Source: Pseudomonadota bacterium
Lineage (GTDB): Bacteria; Pseudomonadota; Alphaproteobacteria; Rhizobiales; Xanthobacteraceae
Assembly: GCA_003576765.1 (NCBI GenBank)
Contig: QEVP01000005.1
Location: forward strand, 40,049-104,048
Length of the DNA: 64,000 bases
Direction of reading: 5' to 3'
Made by a program: the position numbers and the translations under genes. This document shows positions 1 to 9,106 of the stretch, one piece after another. Within the stretch, counting starts at the first letter, position 1. Each line of letters begins with the position of its first letter. The notes under the pieces are model-generated. The model did not search any database. It was not told the origin of the DNA and saw only the letters and a list, made by a program, of their open reading frames with translations.

Positions 1-84
1 GAAAAGCCGATGAGCGAAACGCAAAGGTGGATCGACGCGCTGCGGGCCGGCCAGGTGGTCGGCCGCATCATGCTGACGAACTAA
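1..84 (+). CDS. Zinc-type alcohol dehydrogenase, C-terminal tail (partial)
   Basis: The first 27 codons read through from the window edge to a TAA at 82-84. The peptide ends in ALRAGQVVGRIMLTN, which resembles the last helix and strand of medium-chain zinc alcohol dehydrogenases (typical ending: LKAGKVxGRIVL). Only this tail is visible, so neither the catalytic zinc ligands nor the substrate class can be judged. It converges on gmk, with a 36-bp gap. A quinone-reductase-like member of the same superfamily is also possible. Confidence 0.5.
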   Translation, partial: EKPMSETQRWIDALRAGQVVGRIMLTN

Positions 85-120
85 CGTCGGCATGGCGCGA
101 CGGCACGCGACGGCGCCGCC

Positions 121-777
121 CTACCCTTCGAGCTGCCGCTGCAAGGCCCGCACGAAATCAGTGAGGCCGGTGCGGCGCTCGCGCTTCAGCCGCTCGGCGC
201 GCAGGATGGCCGCGACCTCGGCGAACGCCGCTTCCACGTCGTGATTGATGACGACGTAGTCGTACTCCGCCCAGTGGCTCATCTCGTGCGCGGCGCGGCT
301 CATGCGGGTGCGGATCACCTCATCGGAATCCTGCGCGCGGGTGTGCAGCCGTTTTTCCAGATCGGCGGCCGACGGCGGCAGGATGAACACGCTGACCACG
401 TCCTTGCCGGCCTTTTCGCGCAGCTTCTGCGTGCCCTGCCAGTCGATGTCGAACAGCACGTCCTCGCCCTTGGCCAGCGCCGCCTCGACCGCCGCGCGCG
501 GTGTGCCGTAGCGGTGGTTGAACACTTCCGCCCATTCAAGCAGGTCGTCGCCCTGCGCCATCGCTTTGAAGCGCGACTCGTCGACGAAATAATAATCGCG
601 CCCGTCGACCTCGCCGGGGCGCTTCGCCCGCGTCGTCACCGACACCGACATGCGCAGGCTCGGGACGCGCTCGATCAGCATGCGCGACAGCGTGGTTTTG
701 CCCGCGCCCGAGGGCGACGACAACACCAGCATCAGGCCGCGCCGTTGATCGCTGTGGCTCACCTCGCCCCCGCCCAT
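121..777 (-). CDS. gmk: Guanylate kinase
   Basis: Guanylate kinase phosphorylates GMP to GDP with ATP in the cytoplasm, an essential step in guanine nucleotide supply. The 218-residue protein has the P-loop SSPSGAGKTT at residues 20-29, then the GMP-binding segment (SVTTRAKRPGEVDGRDYYFV). Length matches the family, with an N-terminal extension of about 15 residues before the first strand; an internal start is therefore possible. It starts 3 bp after the yicC stop codon and is probably co-transcribed with it, a pairing conserved in alphaproteobacteria. Confidence 0.97.
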   Translation of the reverse strand: MGGGEVSHSDQRRGLMLVLSSPSGAGKTTLSRMLIERVPSLRMSVSVTTRAKRPGEVDGRDYYFVDESRFKAMAQGDDLLEWAEVFNHRYGTPRAAVEAALAKGEDVLFDIDWQGTQKLREKAGKDVVSVFILPPSAADLEKRLHTRAQDSDEVIRTRMSRAAHEMSHWAEYDYVVINHDVEAAFAEVAAILRAERLKRERRTGLTDFVRALQRQLEG

Positions 778-780
778 CGT

Positions 781-1668
781 CTACTCCAGATTCTGCACCT
801 GTTCGCGAAACTGCTCGACCACGTTCTTCAGTTCGAGGCCGATATTGGTCAGTTCGATGTCGTTCGACTTCGAGCAGCAGGTATTGACCTCGCGATTGAA
901 CTCCTGCGCGAGGAAATCGAGCCGGCGGCCGATCGCCCCGCCCTCGCCGATCAACGCACGCGCCTGGGCGACATGCGAAGCGATGCGGTCGAGTTCCTCG
1001 CGGATGTCGGCCTTGGCGGCGAGCAGCACCGCCTCCTGGCTGAGGCGGTCAGGATCGAAGCGGTCGGAGGCCTCAAACAGCGTCGCGATCTGCGCGGCAA
1101 GCCGCGTCTTCACCGCCTCCGGCGCGCGGCCTGGCGCCGTCTCGGCGCGCGCCGCCAGCCGCTCGATGTCGTCCATCCGCTGCAGCAGGACCCGCCCCAG
1201 CGTCTCGCCCTCGCGGGAGCGCATGTCGAGAAGCTGCTTGAGCGCTGCCTCGAGCGCCGCAAGAACCGCGGCCTGCGCAGCCTCGTCGGCCGCCTCGTTC
1301 GCTTCCGGCTCGGCCACCTCGATCACGCCCTTGATCGCCAAAAGGCCATCGACCGAAGGCGGCGGCGCGTTGAGCCGGGCGGCAAGATCGCGCGCCTTGG
1401 CGACCACGGCGTCAAGCACGTCCTCGTTGATGCGCACGTTGGCCTGCGCCCCCGTGCGCCGGATCGACAGGTTCACATAGACCGTGCCGCGGGTGAGCTG
1501 TTCGCCGATACGCTTGCGCGCCGGCGCCTCAAGCGCGTCGAAGCCGGGCGGCAGCCGCAGGCGAACGTCGAGCCCCTTGGCGTTGACGGATTTCAGCTCC
1601 CACTCGAACGCGAGATCGCCATGTGCGCCGTGACTGCGCGCGAACCCCGTCATGCTCGACAATGCCAT
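781..1668 (-). CDS. yicC: YicC/YloC-family endoribonuclease
   Basis: The 295-residue protein opens with the family signature SSMTGFARSHG and ends with the conserved C-terminal DUF1732 segment (NREVNTCCSKSNDIELTNIGLELKNVVEQ, residues about 258-286, where the family is most conserved). YicC proteins are metal-dependent endoribonucleases implicated in RNA turnover and stationary-phase fitness; this activity is family knowledge, not visible here. It sits between mltG and gmk on the same strand, the usual alphaproteobacterial order, with a 95-bp gap to mltG. Confidence 0.93.
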   Translation of the reverse strand: MALSSMTGFARSHGAHGDLAFEWELKSVNAKGLDVRLRLPPGFDALEAPARKRIGEQLTRGTVYVNLSIRRTGAQANVRINEDVLDAVVAKARDLAARLNAPPPSVDGLLAIKGVIEVAEPEANEAADEAAQAAVLAALEAALKQLLDMRSREGETLGRVLLQRMDDIERLAARAETAPGRAPEAVKTRLAAQIATLFEASDRFDPDRLSQEAVLLAAKADIREELDRIASHVAQARALIGEGGAIGRRLDFLAQEFNREVNTCCSKSNDIELTNIGLELKNVVEQFREQVQNLE

Positions 1669-1763
1669 AAAAACTCTCCCCGCCCGCTCCGGTGCGTGCG
1701 CGTCCCTGCGATCTTTTCAAGGCAAACGGGGCGCCGGGTCAAGACACGGCGGCATGACGAACG

Positions 1764-3059
1764 CTATTGCTTCGCGGTCGGCGGCGAGGGCGAGCGGGCG
1801 GCGCCCTTCTGCGAGGCCCCATTGGCGCCGCGCTTGGCCGGGGGCGCGCGCCGCTTGGCGGCTTCGGCAGGAGCCGCCGGCGTCGTCGCCGTGGTGTCCG
1901 GCGCAGATTCGGCCGCCGGCTTGTCGGCAGCAGGCTTGTCCGCGGCCTCCTCGTCGGCGTCCGGCTCGGCGGTGTCGTTCTGCAACTGCCGCTCCAGCGT
2001 GCGCAGCTTGGCGACGTTCTTGCGGTGCGCGTCGTAGGTCTCGGTGAAGACGTGGCCGCCCGAACCGTCAGCGACGAAATAGAGGTCGCGGGTGCGCGCC
2101 GGGTTGGCGGCCGCTTCAAGCGCAGCCCGCCCGGGATTGGCGATCGGTCCCGGCGGCAGGCCGTCGATCACATAGGTGTTGTAGGGCGAGCTTTGCGTGA
2201 TCTCGCTGCGCTTGATCGGACGGCCGAGCGTGCCGCGACCGCCGACCAGCCCGTAGATGATGGTCGGGTCGGACTGCAGCTTCATCTTCTTCTGCAGGCG
2301 GTTGACGAACACCGCGGCGACGCGGCTGCGCTCGTCGGCGCGGCTCGTCTCCTTCTCGACGATCGAGGCCAGCGTCACCAGCCGCTCCGGCGAGGCAATC
2401 GGCAGATCGGGCGCGCGGCGCTCCCATGCCTCGGCAAGCGCGCGGCGCTGCGCCTGCTGCATACGCTGGATCACCTGCTCGCGTGGCGTGCCGCGCGCGA
2501 ACTTGTAGGTCTCCGGCAACAGCGAGCCCTCGGGCGGAATGTTGCGGACCGAGCCTGAGAGAATGTCATTGTCCATCAGCCGCGCCACGATCTGTTCCGA
2601 GGTCAGTCCCTCGGGGATGGTGAAGGCATGCTGCACCACCTTGCCCTCGACCATGGTCTCGATCACATCGCGCAAGGTCGCGCCCTTGGCGAAGGCGTAT
2701 TCGCCCGACTTCAACTCGGAGCGCGCCTTCAGCGCCAGCACGCCGGCGAAAAAGCCAAAACGGTTGCCGTCGATCACGCCGTTACGTTGCAGGATATCGG
2801 CGATGTCGCCGGTGCCGGCCTTGGGGATGGTGACGACCTTGTCCTCGGTCAACGGACCCGTCGCATCGAGCTTCTGCTTGACGTAGATGTAAGCGCCGCC
2901 GGCACCGATCATCGCCAGCAGGATCAGCGTGATGATGGCGTTGCCGACGATGACGAACGGGTTGCGCGCCCGCGCCGAACGCTTCGGCGGCGGCGGCAGG
3001 TGTTCGGGCTCCAGCGCCGCGCGCGGGCTTCGGGGAGAGATGGGCGGCCTGTCGCTCAT
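1764..3059 (-). CDS. mltG: Endolytic murein transglycosylase
   Basis: MltG cleaves nascent peptidoglycan strands at the inner membrane and is thought to set glycan chain length. Residues 34-58 form one membrane helix after a basic, proline-rich cytoplasmic tail. The YceG domain follows, with the catalytic glutamate motif ASIVEKET at about residues 231-238 (E235 is the predicted acid) and QSDPTIIYGL shortly after. From about residue 365 to the end the protein is an Ala/Pro/Lys-rich tail that E. coli MltG (about 340 residues) lacks; this probably reflects disordered low-complexity drift. It lies downstream of fabF on the same strand, 156 bp away. Confidence 0.94.
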   Translation of the reverse strand: MSDRPPISPRSPRAALEPEHLPPPPKRSARARNPFVIVGNAIITLILLAMIGAGGAYIYVKQKLDATGPLTEDKVVTIPKAGTGDIADILQRNGVIDGNRFGFFAGVLALKARSELKSGEYAFAKGATLRDVIETMVEGKVVQHAFTIPEGLTSEQIVARLMDNDILSGSVRNIPPEGSLLPETYKFARGTPREQVIQRMQQAQRRALAEAWERRAPDLPIASPERLVTLASIVEKETSRADERSRVAAVFVNRLQKKMKLQSDPTIIYGLVGGRGTLGRPIKRSEITQSSPYNTYVIDGLPPGPIANPGRAALEAAANPARTRDLYFVADGSGGHVFTETYDAHRKNVAKLRTLERQLQNDTAEPDADEEAADKPAADKPAAESAPDTTATTPAAPAEAAKRRAPPAKRGANGASQKGAARSPSPPTAKQ

Positions 3060-3215
3060 CGATGCAAAAACCTCGCATCCTGTCGGTTCGGTCGTCGCCG
3101 CGACATCCTCGCGGCCGGCTCTGAAGCGGGACGGGGCGGCTTAACGCCCGGACATGACTTCAGAATTTGTCGCCGAATACGGCGAAACGGTGATGATCCC
3201 GGCAAGGATCAAGGT

Positions 3216-4481
3216 TCAAGCGGCAACGCGCCGCACGATCAACGAGGCGTTGGTGCCGCCAAAGCCAAAGGAGTTCGACAGCGCGACGTTGATCTCGCGC
3301 GGACGTGCCTTCAGCGGCACCAGATCGATCGGTGTCTCCACTGACGGATTGTCGAGGTTGATGGTCGGCGGCGCAACATTGTCGCGGATCGCCAGAATGC
3401 TGAAGATCGTTTCGATCGCTCCGGCCGCGCCGAGCAGATGGCCGGTCGAGGACTTGGTCGATGACATCGACACGCGCGAGGCCGCATTGCCGAGCAGACG
3501 CTGCGCCGCGCCAAGCTCGATCTCGTCGCCGAGCGGCGTCGAGGTACCGTGCGCGTTGATGTAGTCGAGGTCGGGAGCCGACAGGCCGGCGCGCTTGAGC
3601 GCCATCGTCATGCAGCGGAACGCACCGTCGCCATCCGGCGTCGGCGCCGAGATGTGATAGGCATCGCCCGATAGGCCATAGCCGACCACCTCGGCATAGA
3701 TGTTTGCGCCGCGCCGCCGCGCATGCTCGTACTCTTCGAGCACCACGACCCCGGCGCCCTCGCCGATCACGAAACCGTCGCGGTCCTTGTCGTAGGGACG
3801 CGATGCCTTCTCGGGCGTCTCGTTGAAACCGCTGGACAGCGCCCGCATCGCGCAGAAGCCGGCCACGGCAAGCCGGCAGACCGGCGATTCGGCGCCGCCG
3901 GCAACCATCACGTCGGCGTCGCCCAACGCGATCAGGCGGCTCGCGTCGCCGATCGCATGCGCACCGGTCGAGCAGGCGGTGACCACCGCATGGTTCGGAC
4001 CCTTGAGGCCGAACTCGATGGAAACGTAGCCGGACGCGAGATTGATCAGGCGACCCGGAATGAAGAACGGCGACAGCCGGCGCGGTCCCCTCTCCTTGAC
4101 CAGGATTGCCCCGTCGGCGATGCCGGAAAGGCCGCCGATGCCGGAGCCGATCATCACGCCGGTGGCGCAGCGCTCGTCTTCTGTCTGCGGCCGCCAGCCG
4201 GCGTCGTCGAGCGCTTGCCGCGCCGCCGCCATGGCGAAGACGATGAAGTCATCGACCTTGCGCTGATCCTTCGGCTCCATCCACTGGTCGGGATTGAACG
4301 AGCCATCGGAGCCGTCGCCGCGCGGCACCAGGCAGGCGATCTGGCTCGACAGGTCGGAGACCTCGAAGGTGTCGATGCGGCGCGCGCCGCTCTCGCCGGC
4401 GAGAATGCGCCGCCACGTCGTCTCGATGCCGCAGCCCAGCGGCGACACCATGCCAAGTCCGGTGACGACGACCCGTCTCAT
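3216..4481 (-). CDS. fabF: Beta-ketoacyl-ACP synthase II
   Basis: FabF condenses malonyl-ACP with acyl-ACP during fatty-acid elongation in the cytoplasm. The Cys-His-His triad is intact: C170 in VVTACSTG, H311 in NAHGTSTPLGD and H348 in SSTGHLLGAAG. The 421-residue length is normal. It follows acpP (gap about 99 bp) in the fabD-fabG-acpP-fabF order. This is the housekeeping copy; two divergent paralogues sit in the lipid A cluster at 37071-39647. Confidence 0.97.
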   Translation of the reverse strand: MRRVVVTGLGMVSPLGCGIETTWRRILAGESGARRIDTFEVSDLSSQIACLVPRGDGSDGSFNPDQWMEPKDQRKVDDFIVFAMAAARQALDDAGWRPQTEDERCATGVMIGSGIGGLSGIADGAILVKERGPRRLSPFFIPGRLINLASGYVSIEFGLKGPNHAVVTACSTGAHAIGDASRLIALGDADVMVAGGAESPVCRLAVAGFCAMRALSSGFNETPEKASRPYDKDRDGFVIGEGAGVVVLEEYEHARRRGANIYAEVVGYGLSGDAYHISAPTPDGDGAFRCMTMALKRAGLSAPDLDYINAHGTSTPLGDEIELGAAQRLLGNAASRVSMSSTKSSTGHLLGAAGAIETIFSILAIRDNVAPPTINLDNPSVETPIDLVPLKARPREINVALSNSFGFGGTNASLIVRRVAA

Positions 4482-4580
4482 CTACAACTCCCGGAACGAT
4501 AGGCGCGGGCTCGGAACGAACAACCGGCCGCGTCGTCAAACACGGTCGGTCCGGCCGGTACGGCGCCGCGGGCGGGGGTG

Positions 4581-4820
4581 TCAGCTCTTGGCGTTCTTTT
4601 CGAGAAATTTCGTAGCATCGCCGACGGTGAGGATGGTCTCGGCGGCATCGTCGGGAATCTCGCAGCCGAATTCCTCTTCGAAAGCCATGACGAGTTCGAC
4701 GGTATCGAGGCTGTCGGCACCCAGATCGTCGATGAAGCTCGCGCTATCGACCACCTTCTCGGGCTCGACGCCCAGGTGCTCCACCACGATCTTCTTAACC
4801 CGCTCGCCAATCTCGCTCAT
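4581..4820 (-). CDS. acpP: Acyl carrier protein
   Basis: This 79-residue acidic four-helix protein carries growing acyl chains on 4'-phosphopantetheine attached to S37 within [12 protein letters not shown]. Its sequence is that of a housekeeping AcpP, distinct from AcpXL at 36315. Upstream lies a 353-bp gap to fabG that contains a candidate promoter of its own (5021-5048), consistent with the high independent expression of acpP in many bacteria. Confidence 0.98.
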   Translation of the reverse strand: MSEIGERVKKIVVEHLGVEPEKVVDSASFIDDLGADSLDTVELVMAFEEEFGCEIPDDAAETILTVGDATKFLEKNAKS

Positions 4821-5020
4821 TGCTTCAACCTCATGCTTGTTCCACTCGACCCTGCCGCGACGCGGTAGAGGCCGCCGTTTCTGCGTGAATGCGCCAAAAT
4901 CCTATCTGTCGCCCGGCCCGGGCGCCATCGCTGCCGCCACCCCGGTGACTACCGGTCCGCTGCGAGACGGCAGTCCTTCTGCAACCGACGCCCCGAACGC
5001 CGGGCCATCCCGGCAACGCC

Positions 5021-5048
5021 AATATACAGGGTTTGGAAGTCATGCAAG
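5021..5048 (-). promoter_or_regulatory. Candidate acpP promoter
   Basis: Read on the minus strand, CTTGCA (5043-5048) and TATATT (5021-5026) are 16 bp apart and resemble the alphaproteobacterial housekeeping consensus CTTGAC-N17-TATAWT. This would give a leader of about 190 nt before acpP. The rest of the 4821-5173 gap holds no convincing gene or RNA. Prediction from sequence only. Confidence 0.4.
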
Positions 5049-5173
5049 GTGTTGTTACCAACCCCCAGAGGCGCCCGGTTAACATAGTTCTGCGCCCTTG
5101 ACCACTTGGGCGCCGGCTTTCCACAAGGCTCCGCTAACAGCGTGCAACTGCTTGCGATCATAAGCCAATCGTC

Positions 5174-5911
5174 TCAGATCATGGCCATGCCGCCATTGAT
5201 ATGGAGGGTCTGGCCGGTAACGTAGGCGGCCTCCTGCGAGGCCAGATAGACCGCCGCCGCCGCGATATCCTGCGGAGTTCCAAGGCGTGCCGCCGGCACT
5301 TTCGCCAGCACCGCCTCGCGCTGCTTGTCGTTGAGCGCATCGGTCATCGGGGTGGCGATGAAGCCCGGCGCGATGCAATTGGCCGTGACGTTGCGCCGCG
5401 CATATTCGGCGGCGAGCGACTTGATCATGCCGATCATGCCGGCCTTGGAGGCGGCGTAGTTGCCCTGCCCCGGATTGCCGGTGACGCCGACCACCGAGGT
5501 GATGGCGATGATGCGGCCGTAGCGCTTGCGCATCATCAATTTGGTGGCGGCGCGTGTCAGGCGGAACGTCGCGGTCAGGTTGACCTTGATGACGTCGTCC
5601 CAGTCCTCGTCGCGCAACTGCACGAACAGATTGTCGCGGGTGATGCCGGCATTGGCGACGAGGATGTCGAGGCCGCCCATCGCCGTTTCCGCCGCCGGCA
5701 CCAGCGCCTCGACGGCAGCGCTGTCCGCAAGATCGCACGGCAGCACATGGACGCGCTCGCCAAGCTCGGAGGCGAGCCCCTCGAGCGCCTCGCGCCGCGT
5801 GCCGGACACGGCGACCGTCGCTCCCTGCGCGTGCAGCGCGCGCGCGATGGCGCCGCCGATGCCGCCGGTGGCGCCGGTGACGAGCGCGCTGCGGCCTGTC
5901 AGATCGAACAT
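5174..5911 (-). CDS. fabG: 3-oxoacyl-ACP reductase
   Basis: FabG reduces 3-oxoacyl-ACP to 3-hydroxyacyl-ACP with NADPH. The 245-residue protein has the SDR cofactor motif TGATGGIGGA (12-21), the NAG motif at 87-89 and the catalytic S139, Y152 and K156 (NYAASKAG). The frame stays open upstream to 6040, but the added 43 residues are unlike any SDR N-terminus, so the ATG at 5909-5911 (MFDLTGRSALVTG) is chosen. It lies 64 bp downstream of fabD. Confidence 0.97.
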   Translation of the reverse strand: MFDLTGRSALVTGATGGIGGAIARALHAQGATVAVSGTRREALEGLASELGERVHVLPCDLADSAAVEALVPAAETAMGGLDILVANAGITRDNLFVQLRDEDWDDVIKVNLTATFRLTRAATKLMMRKRYGRIIAITSVVGVTGNPGQGNYAASKAGMIGMIKSLAAEYARRNVTANCIAPGFIATPMTDALNDKQREAVLAKVPAARLGTPQDIAAAAVYLASQEAAYVTGQTLHINGGMAMI

Positions 5912-5975
5912 GATGTCGCTCCCGTAACTGCGAAACAGAAATGGCTGCGAAACAAAGAAGACGAAAAAAATCCGG

Positions 5976-6941
5976 TCAGCCGCGCGCGGCGGCAAATAGC
6001 CCGCTGGCCGCTGCGATGTCGGCCGGCACCCCGACCGCAACGCCGCTGGCGCCGCTCGCGATGCGCCTGACGAGGCCGCTCAGCACCTTGCCGGCGCCGA
6101 TCTCGAAAAACGTCGTCACGCCCTGATTGGCCATGAACTCAACCGACTCCCGCCAGCGCACGGTGCCGGTCACCTGCTCGACCAGATGACGGCGAATCGC
6201 ATCGGGATCGCTGACCGGCGCGGCAAGCACGTTGGCCACCAGCGGCACGGCCGGAGCGGCGATCATGACATCGGCCAGCGCCTCGGCCATGGCATCGGCA
6301 GCCGGCTGCATCAGCGCGCAATGGAACGGCGCGGACACCGGCAGCAGCATCGCACGCTTGGCGCCGCGCCCCTTGGCGATCTCCACGGCGCGCTCGACCG
6401 CCGCCTTGTGGCCGGACACCACCACCTGCCCGCCGCCGTTGTCGTTGGCGGCCTCGCAAACCTCGCCCGCGGCCGCTTCACGCGCGACCGCGACCGCCGT
6501 CTCGTAGTCGAGCCCGAGCAGCGCCGCCATGGCGCCCTCGCCGACCGGAACCGCCTTCTGCATGGCACGGCCGCGAATGCGCAGCAGCCGCGCGGTATCG
6601 GCGACAGTCAGGCTGCCGGCGGCAGCCAGCGCCGAATATTCCCCGAGCGAATGGCCGGCGACGAAGGCGGCCTCGCGGCCCACCGCAAGCCCGGCCTCGC
6701 TCTCCAGCACCCGCAAGGCCGCGAGCGACACTGCCATCAAAGCCGGCTGGGCGTTCTCGGTGAGTTGCAACGTCTCCGCCGGCCCGTCCCAGACGGTCGC
6801 GGTCAGCTTTTCACCGAGCGCAGCATCGACCTCGTCGTACACCGCGCGCGCGACCGGAAACGCCTCGGCCAGCGCCTTGCCCATGCCGACGGCCTGCGAG
6901 CCCTGGCCCGGAAAAGTCAGCGCCAAAGTTTTGGTGGTCAT
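5976..6941 (-). CDS. fabD: Malonyl-CoA:ACP transacylase
   Basis: FabD loads malonate onto ACP for fatty-acid synthesis. The nucleophile is S98 in GHSLGEYSAL and its partner is H206 in SAPFHCALM; PGQGSQ lies at 11-16. The ATG at 6939-6941 is preceded by a GGGGGCG ribosome-binding site and is preferred over a TTG four codons upstream, giving 321 residues. It heads the minus-strand fab genes and diverges from rpsF. Confidence 0.96.
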   Translation of the reverse strand: MTTKTLALTFPGQGSQAVGMGKALAEAFPVARAVYDEVDAALGEKLTATVWDGPAETLQLTENAQPALMAVSLAALRVLESEAGLAVGREAAFVAGHSLGEYSALAAAGSLTVADTARLLRIRGRAMQKAVPVGEGAMAALLGLDYETAVAVAREAAAGEVCEAANDNGGGQVVVSGHKAAVERAVEIAKGRGAKRAMLLPVSAPFHCALMQPAADAMAEALADVMIAAPAVPLVANVLAAPVSDPDAIRRHLVEQVTGTVRWRESVEFMANQGVTTFFEIGAGKVLSGLVRRIASGASGVAVGVPADIAAASGLFAAARG

Positions 6942-6996
6942 CGTCGCCCCCAATTGGTCCCGCTGCCGGGCCGACCCTGCGCCCGGAACGCCGGCC

Positions 6997-7026
6997 GTAA
7001 GACACCGCGCTTAGGGGGATGTCAAG
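6997..7026 (-). promoter_or_regulatory. Candidate fabD promoter
   Basis: On the minus strand a perfect CTTGAC -35 (7021-7026) is followed after 18 bp by TCTTAC (6997-7002), a weak -10. It lies about 55 bp upstream of the fabD start and is back-to-back with the rpsF promoter, leaving 30 bp between the two -35 boxes. Confidence 0.4.
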
Positions 7027-7056
7027 CCGCGCCGGGAACCGGTTGAGCCTCGCGCG

Positions 7057-7085
7057 CTTGCCAACGGCGGCAAAATCCGTATAAC
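7057..7085 (+). promoter_or_regulatory. Probable rpsF operon promoter
   Basis: CTTGCC (7057-7062) and TATAAC (7080-7085) are separated by exactly 17 bp, close to the alphaproteobacterial sigma-70 consensus. Transcription would begin near 7092 and leave a leader of about 185 nt before the rpsF ATG. Confidence 0.6.
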
Positions 7086-7207
7086 GCACGCCATTCGTGG
7101 AGCTTCGGCCGGGAGCTGAACGGACGGTCGCAGCAATTCATCGCCAATGCTGGATTGATGCGACAGGGCGCTTTGCCCGTCGTCCCGTGTTCCCGCCTTC
7201 TGAGCAG

Positions 7208-7233
7208 TTTGAGCCTTTCCCGAAAGGCTCGAA
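7208..7233 (+). promoter_or_regulatory. Hairpin in the rpsF leader
   Basis: The leader contains the perfect 9-bp inverted repeat GAGCCTTTC/GAAAGGCTC (7211-7219 and 7222-7230) with a two-base centre. It can be extended by two A-T pairs and a G-T pair. No T-tract follows, so it is not an intrinsic terminator. Ribosomal protein pairs S6:S18 autoregulate rpsF leaders in many bacteria, so a regulatory role is plausible, but I cannot match this hairpin to the published motif. Confidence 0.35.
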
Positions 7234-7276
7234 GGGCTTGCCGCCGTTGCTTCGCATCATACTGGAAAGGACTGTC

Positions 7277-7693
7277 ATGCCATTTTATGAGCATGTGTTT
7301 CTGGCGCGTCAGGACGTCAGCGCGCAGCAGGTCGAGGAACTCGCCAGCCAGATCACAAACGTGGTCGAGCAGCAGGGCGGCAAGATCACCAAGACCGAGA
7401 ACTGGGGCGTGCGCTCCCTCACCTACCGCATGAACAAGAACCGCAAGGCGCACTTCATGTTCTTCAACATCGATGCGCCGGCCGCCGCGGTCGCCGAGAT
7501 CGAGCGGCAGGAGCGCATCAACGAAGACATCATCCGCTACCTCACGGTGCGCGTCGACGAACTGGAGGAAGGCCCCTCCGCGATGATGCGCAAGTCCGAT
7601 CGCGACCGCGACGAGCGTGGCTTCCGTGGCGAGCGCGGCCCGCGCCGCCCGCGTGAAGACGCCGCCTCCGCCGAAGCGACCACAGAGGAGTAA
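7277..7693 (+). CDS. rpsF: 30S ribosomal protein bS6
   Basis: bS6 binds bS18 on the small-subunit platform. The 138-residue protein starts [15 protein letters not shown] and contains the conserved [19 protein letters not shown] segment. The ATG at 7277 follows GGAAAGGA at good spacing; the frame is open further upstream, but that part is not ribosomal in character. The last 30 or so residues are an Arg/Asp/Glu-rich tail, as in other alphaproteobacteria. First gene of rpsF-rpsR-DUF2232-rplI. Confidence 0.98.
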   Translation: MPFYEHVFLARQDVSAQQVEELASQITNVVEQQGGKITKTENWGVRSLTYRMNKNRKAHFMFFNIDAPAAAVAEIERQERINEDIIRYLTVRVDELEEGPSAMMRKSDRDRDERGFRGERGPRRPREDAASAEATTEE

Positions 7694-7698
7694 CCGCC

Positions 7699-7938
7699 AT
7701 GGCCGACGCAGGCGCCCGCCGCCCCTTCTTCCGTCGCCGCAAGACGTGCCCGTTCACCGGCGCCAATGCACCGAAGATCGACTACAAGGACTCCAAGCTG
7801 TTGATGCGCTACGTCTCCGAGCGCGGCAAGATCGTGCCGAGCCGCATCACCGCGGTGTCCGCCAAGAAGCAGCGCGAACTCGCCCGTGCCATCAAGCGCG
7901 CGCGTTTCCTCGGGCTGTTGCCTTACGTGATCCGCTGA
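7699..7938 (+). CDS. rpsR: 30S ribosomal protein bS18
   Basis: The 79-residue basic protein starts 5 bp after rpsF. Conserved landmarks are [33 protein letters not shown] and the C-terminal [14 protein letters not shown]. It pairs with bS6 in the 30S platform. Translation is probably coupled to rpsF. Confidence 0.98.
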   Translation: MADAGARRPFFRRRKTCPFTGANAPKIDYKDSKLLMRYVSERGKIVPSRITAVSAKKQRELARAIKRARFLGLLPYVIR

Positions 7939-7974
7939 TCGCCTGAAGGGCACGATCAAGGATAAGATCAAGAT

Positions 7975-7996
7975 GCGGGCGCGCTCGTGCGCCCGC
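7975..7996 (+). terminator. Hairpin between rpsR and the DUF2232 gene
   Basis: An 8-bp GC-only stem (GCGGGCGC/GCGCCCGC) with a 6-nt loop is followed by GTTTCC. The short T-run makes it at best a weak terminator or an mRNA-stabilising end that lowers expression of the downstream genes relative to rpsF-rpsR. Confidence 0.35.
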
Positions 7997-8088
7997 GTTT
8001 CCACAAAGACAGTCCGGGTCGTGCCGGGCTGGATGGTTGGGGCGCCCGTTCAGGCGCCTCTAACCGCTCGAAGGGAGCGGGACAGCTG

Positions 8089-9054
8089 ATGGCGACAATA
8101 CCTGTTCTGATCGCACTGGCCGCCGGCGGCGCCGCGGCGCTGATGTTCGCCTCGATCGCGTCCGGGGCGCTGTTCTCGCTCGTGCTGTTCTATCTCGCGC
8201 CGCTGCCCCTGATGGTGGCCGGGCTCGGTTGGGGGCCGTTCGCCGCATTGATCGGCGGCGTGATCGGCTGCATCGGCATCGGCGTATCGTTCGGCTTCTC
8301 CTACATTGCAGCTTTCGGACTGAGCATCGCACTGCCGGCGTGGTGGCTGTCGCGGCTGGCGCTGCTCGGCCGGCCACTGGACGCCGTATCGGGTTCCGCC
8401 CCTCCCGCCATCGAGTGGTATCCGGTCGGCCGGCTGGTGCTGTGGGCGGCGGGGTTCGCGGTGCTGACCACGCTCGGCGCACTGGTTACGCTCGGCGCCG
8501 ACGAGGCCACTATCACCGCCACCCTCAAACGCGGCCTGATGCGCGTGATGGGACTCGTGCCTGACGAGGAGATCGCGGCCGATACCGAACTCGTGCTCGA
8601 TGCCCTGGTGGCGCTGGCGCCGGCCGCAGGGGCCACCATCGCGATGATGACGCTGACGCTGAACCTGTGGCTCGGCGCGCGCATTGCCCGCACCTCGGGG
8701 CGCCTGACGCGGCCGTGGCCGGATCTGCGCGACATCGAACTGCCGTCGATGACGCTGGCGGTGCTGGCGCTTGCGGTCGCGCTCGGCTTCACCGGCGGCC
8801 TCGTCGGCATTCTCGCGCAGGTCGTCGCCGCGGTGCTGCTGACGGCCTATGCGCTGGTCGGCTTCGCTACGCTGCATGTGCTGACGTCGCGGGCGGCGAG
8901 CCGTGTGCTGTGGCTGTCGCTGGCCTATGCCGGCGTCGCGGTGTTCGGCTGGCCGGCGATCCTTGCGATCGGCCTCGGCCTGACCGACGCGGTGACCGGC
9001 CTGCGCCGGCGCTATCGCCAGAGCCATCCGCCGTCGGGTGCGCCGCCGACCTGA
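8089..9054 (+). CDS. DUF2232 multi-pass membrane protein
   Basis: A 321-residue integral membrane protein with about eight hydrophobic segments spread along its length, starting [20 protein letters not shown]. The ATG at 8089 has an AAGGGAGCGG site upstream; the frame extends to 7987, but that part is non-hydrophobic. DUF2232/YybS-like proteins occur between rpsR and rplI in many alphaproteobacteria and also next to ribosomal genes in Gram-positives. No biochemical function is established and no catalytic motif is visible. It may be an ECF-transporter-like or cell-envelope protein. Confidence 0.85.
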   Translation: MATIPVLIALAAGGAAALMFASIASGALFSLVLFYLAPLPLMVAGLGWGPFAALIGGVIGCIGIGVSFGFSYIAAFGLSIALPAWWLSRLALLGRPLDAVSGSAPPAIEWYPVGRLVLWAAGFAVLTTLGALVTLGADEATITATLKRGLMRVMGLVPDEEIAADTELVLDALVALAPAAGATIAMMTLTLNLWLGARIARTSGRLTRPWPDLRDIELPSMTLAVLALAVALGFTGGLVGILAQVVAAVLLTAYALVGFATLHVLTSRAASRVLWLSLAYAGVAVFGWPAILAIGLGLTDAVTGLRRRYRQSHPPSGAPPT

Positions 9055-9106
9055 CACGTTTCACTTTGATCGATCGATCCTTACACCGACTAACGGAGTT
9101 AAACAC

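Noticed and set aside
241..2037. 598-codon open frame on the plus strand
   Set aside because: It runs antisense to gmk, yicC and mltG, is rich in Arg/His/Ala and matches no family; it is a frame shadow of GC-rich genes.
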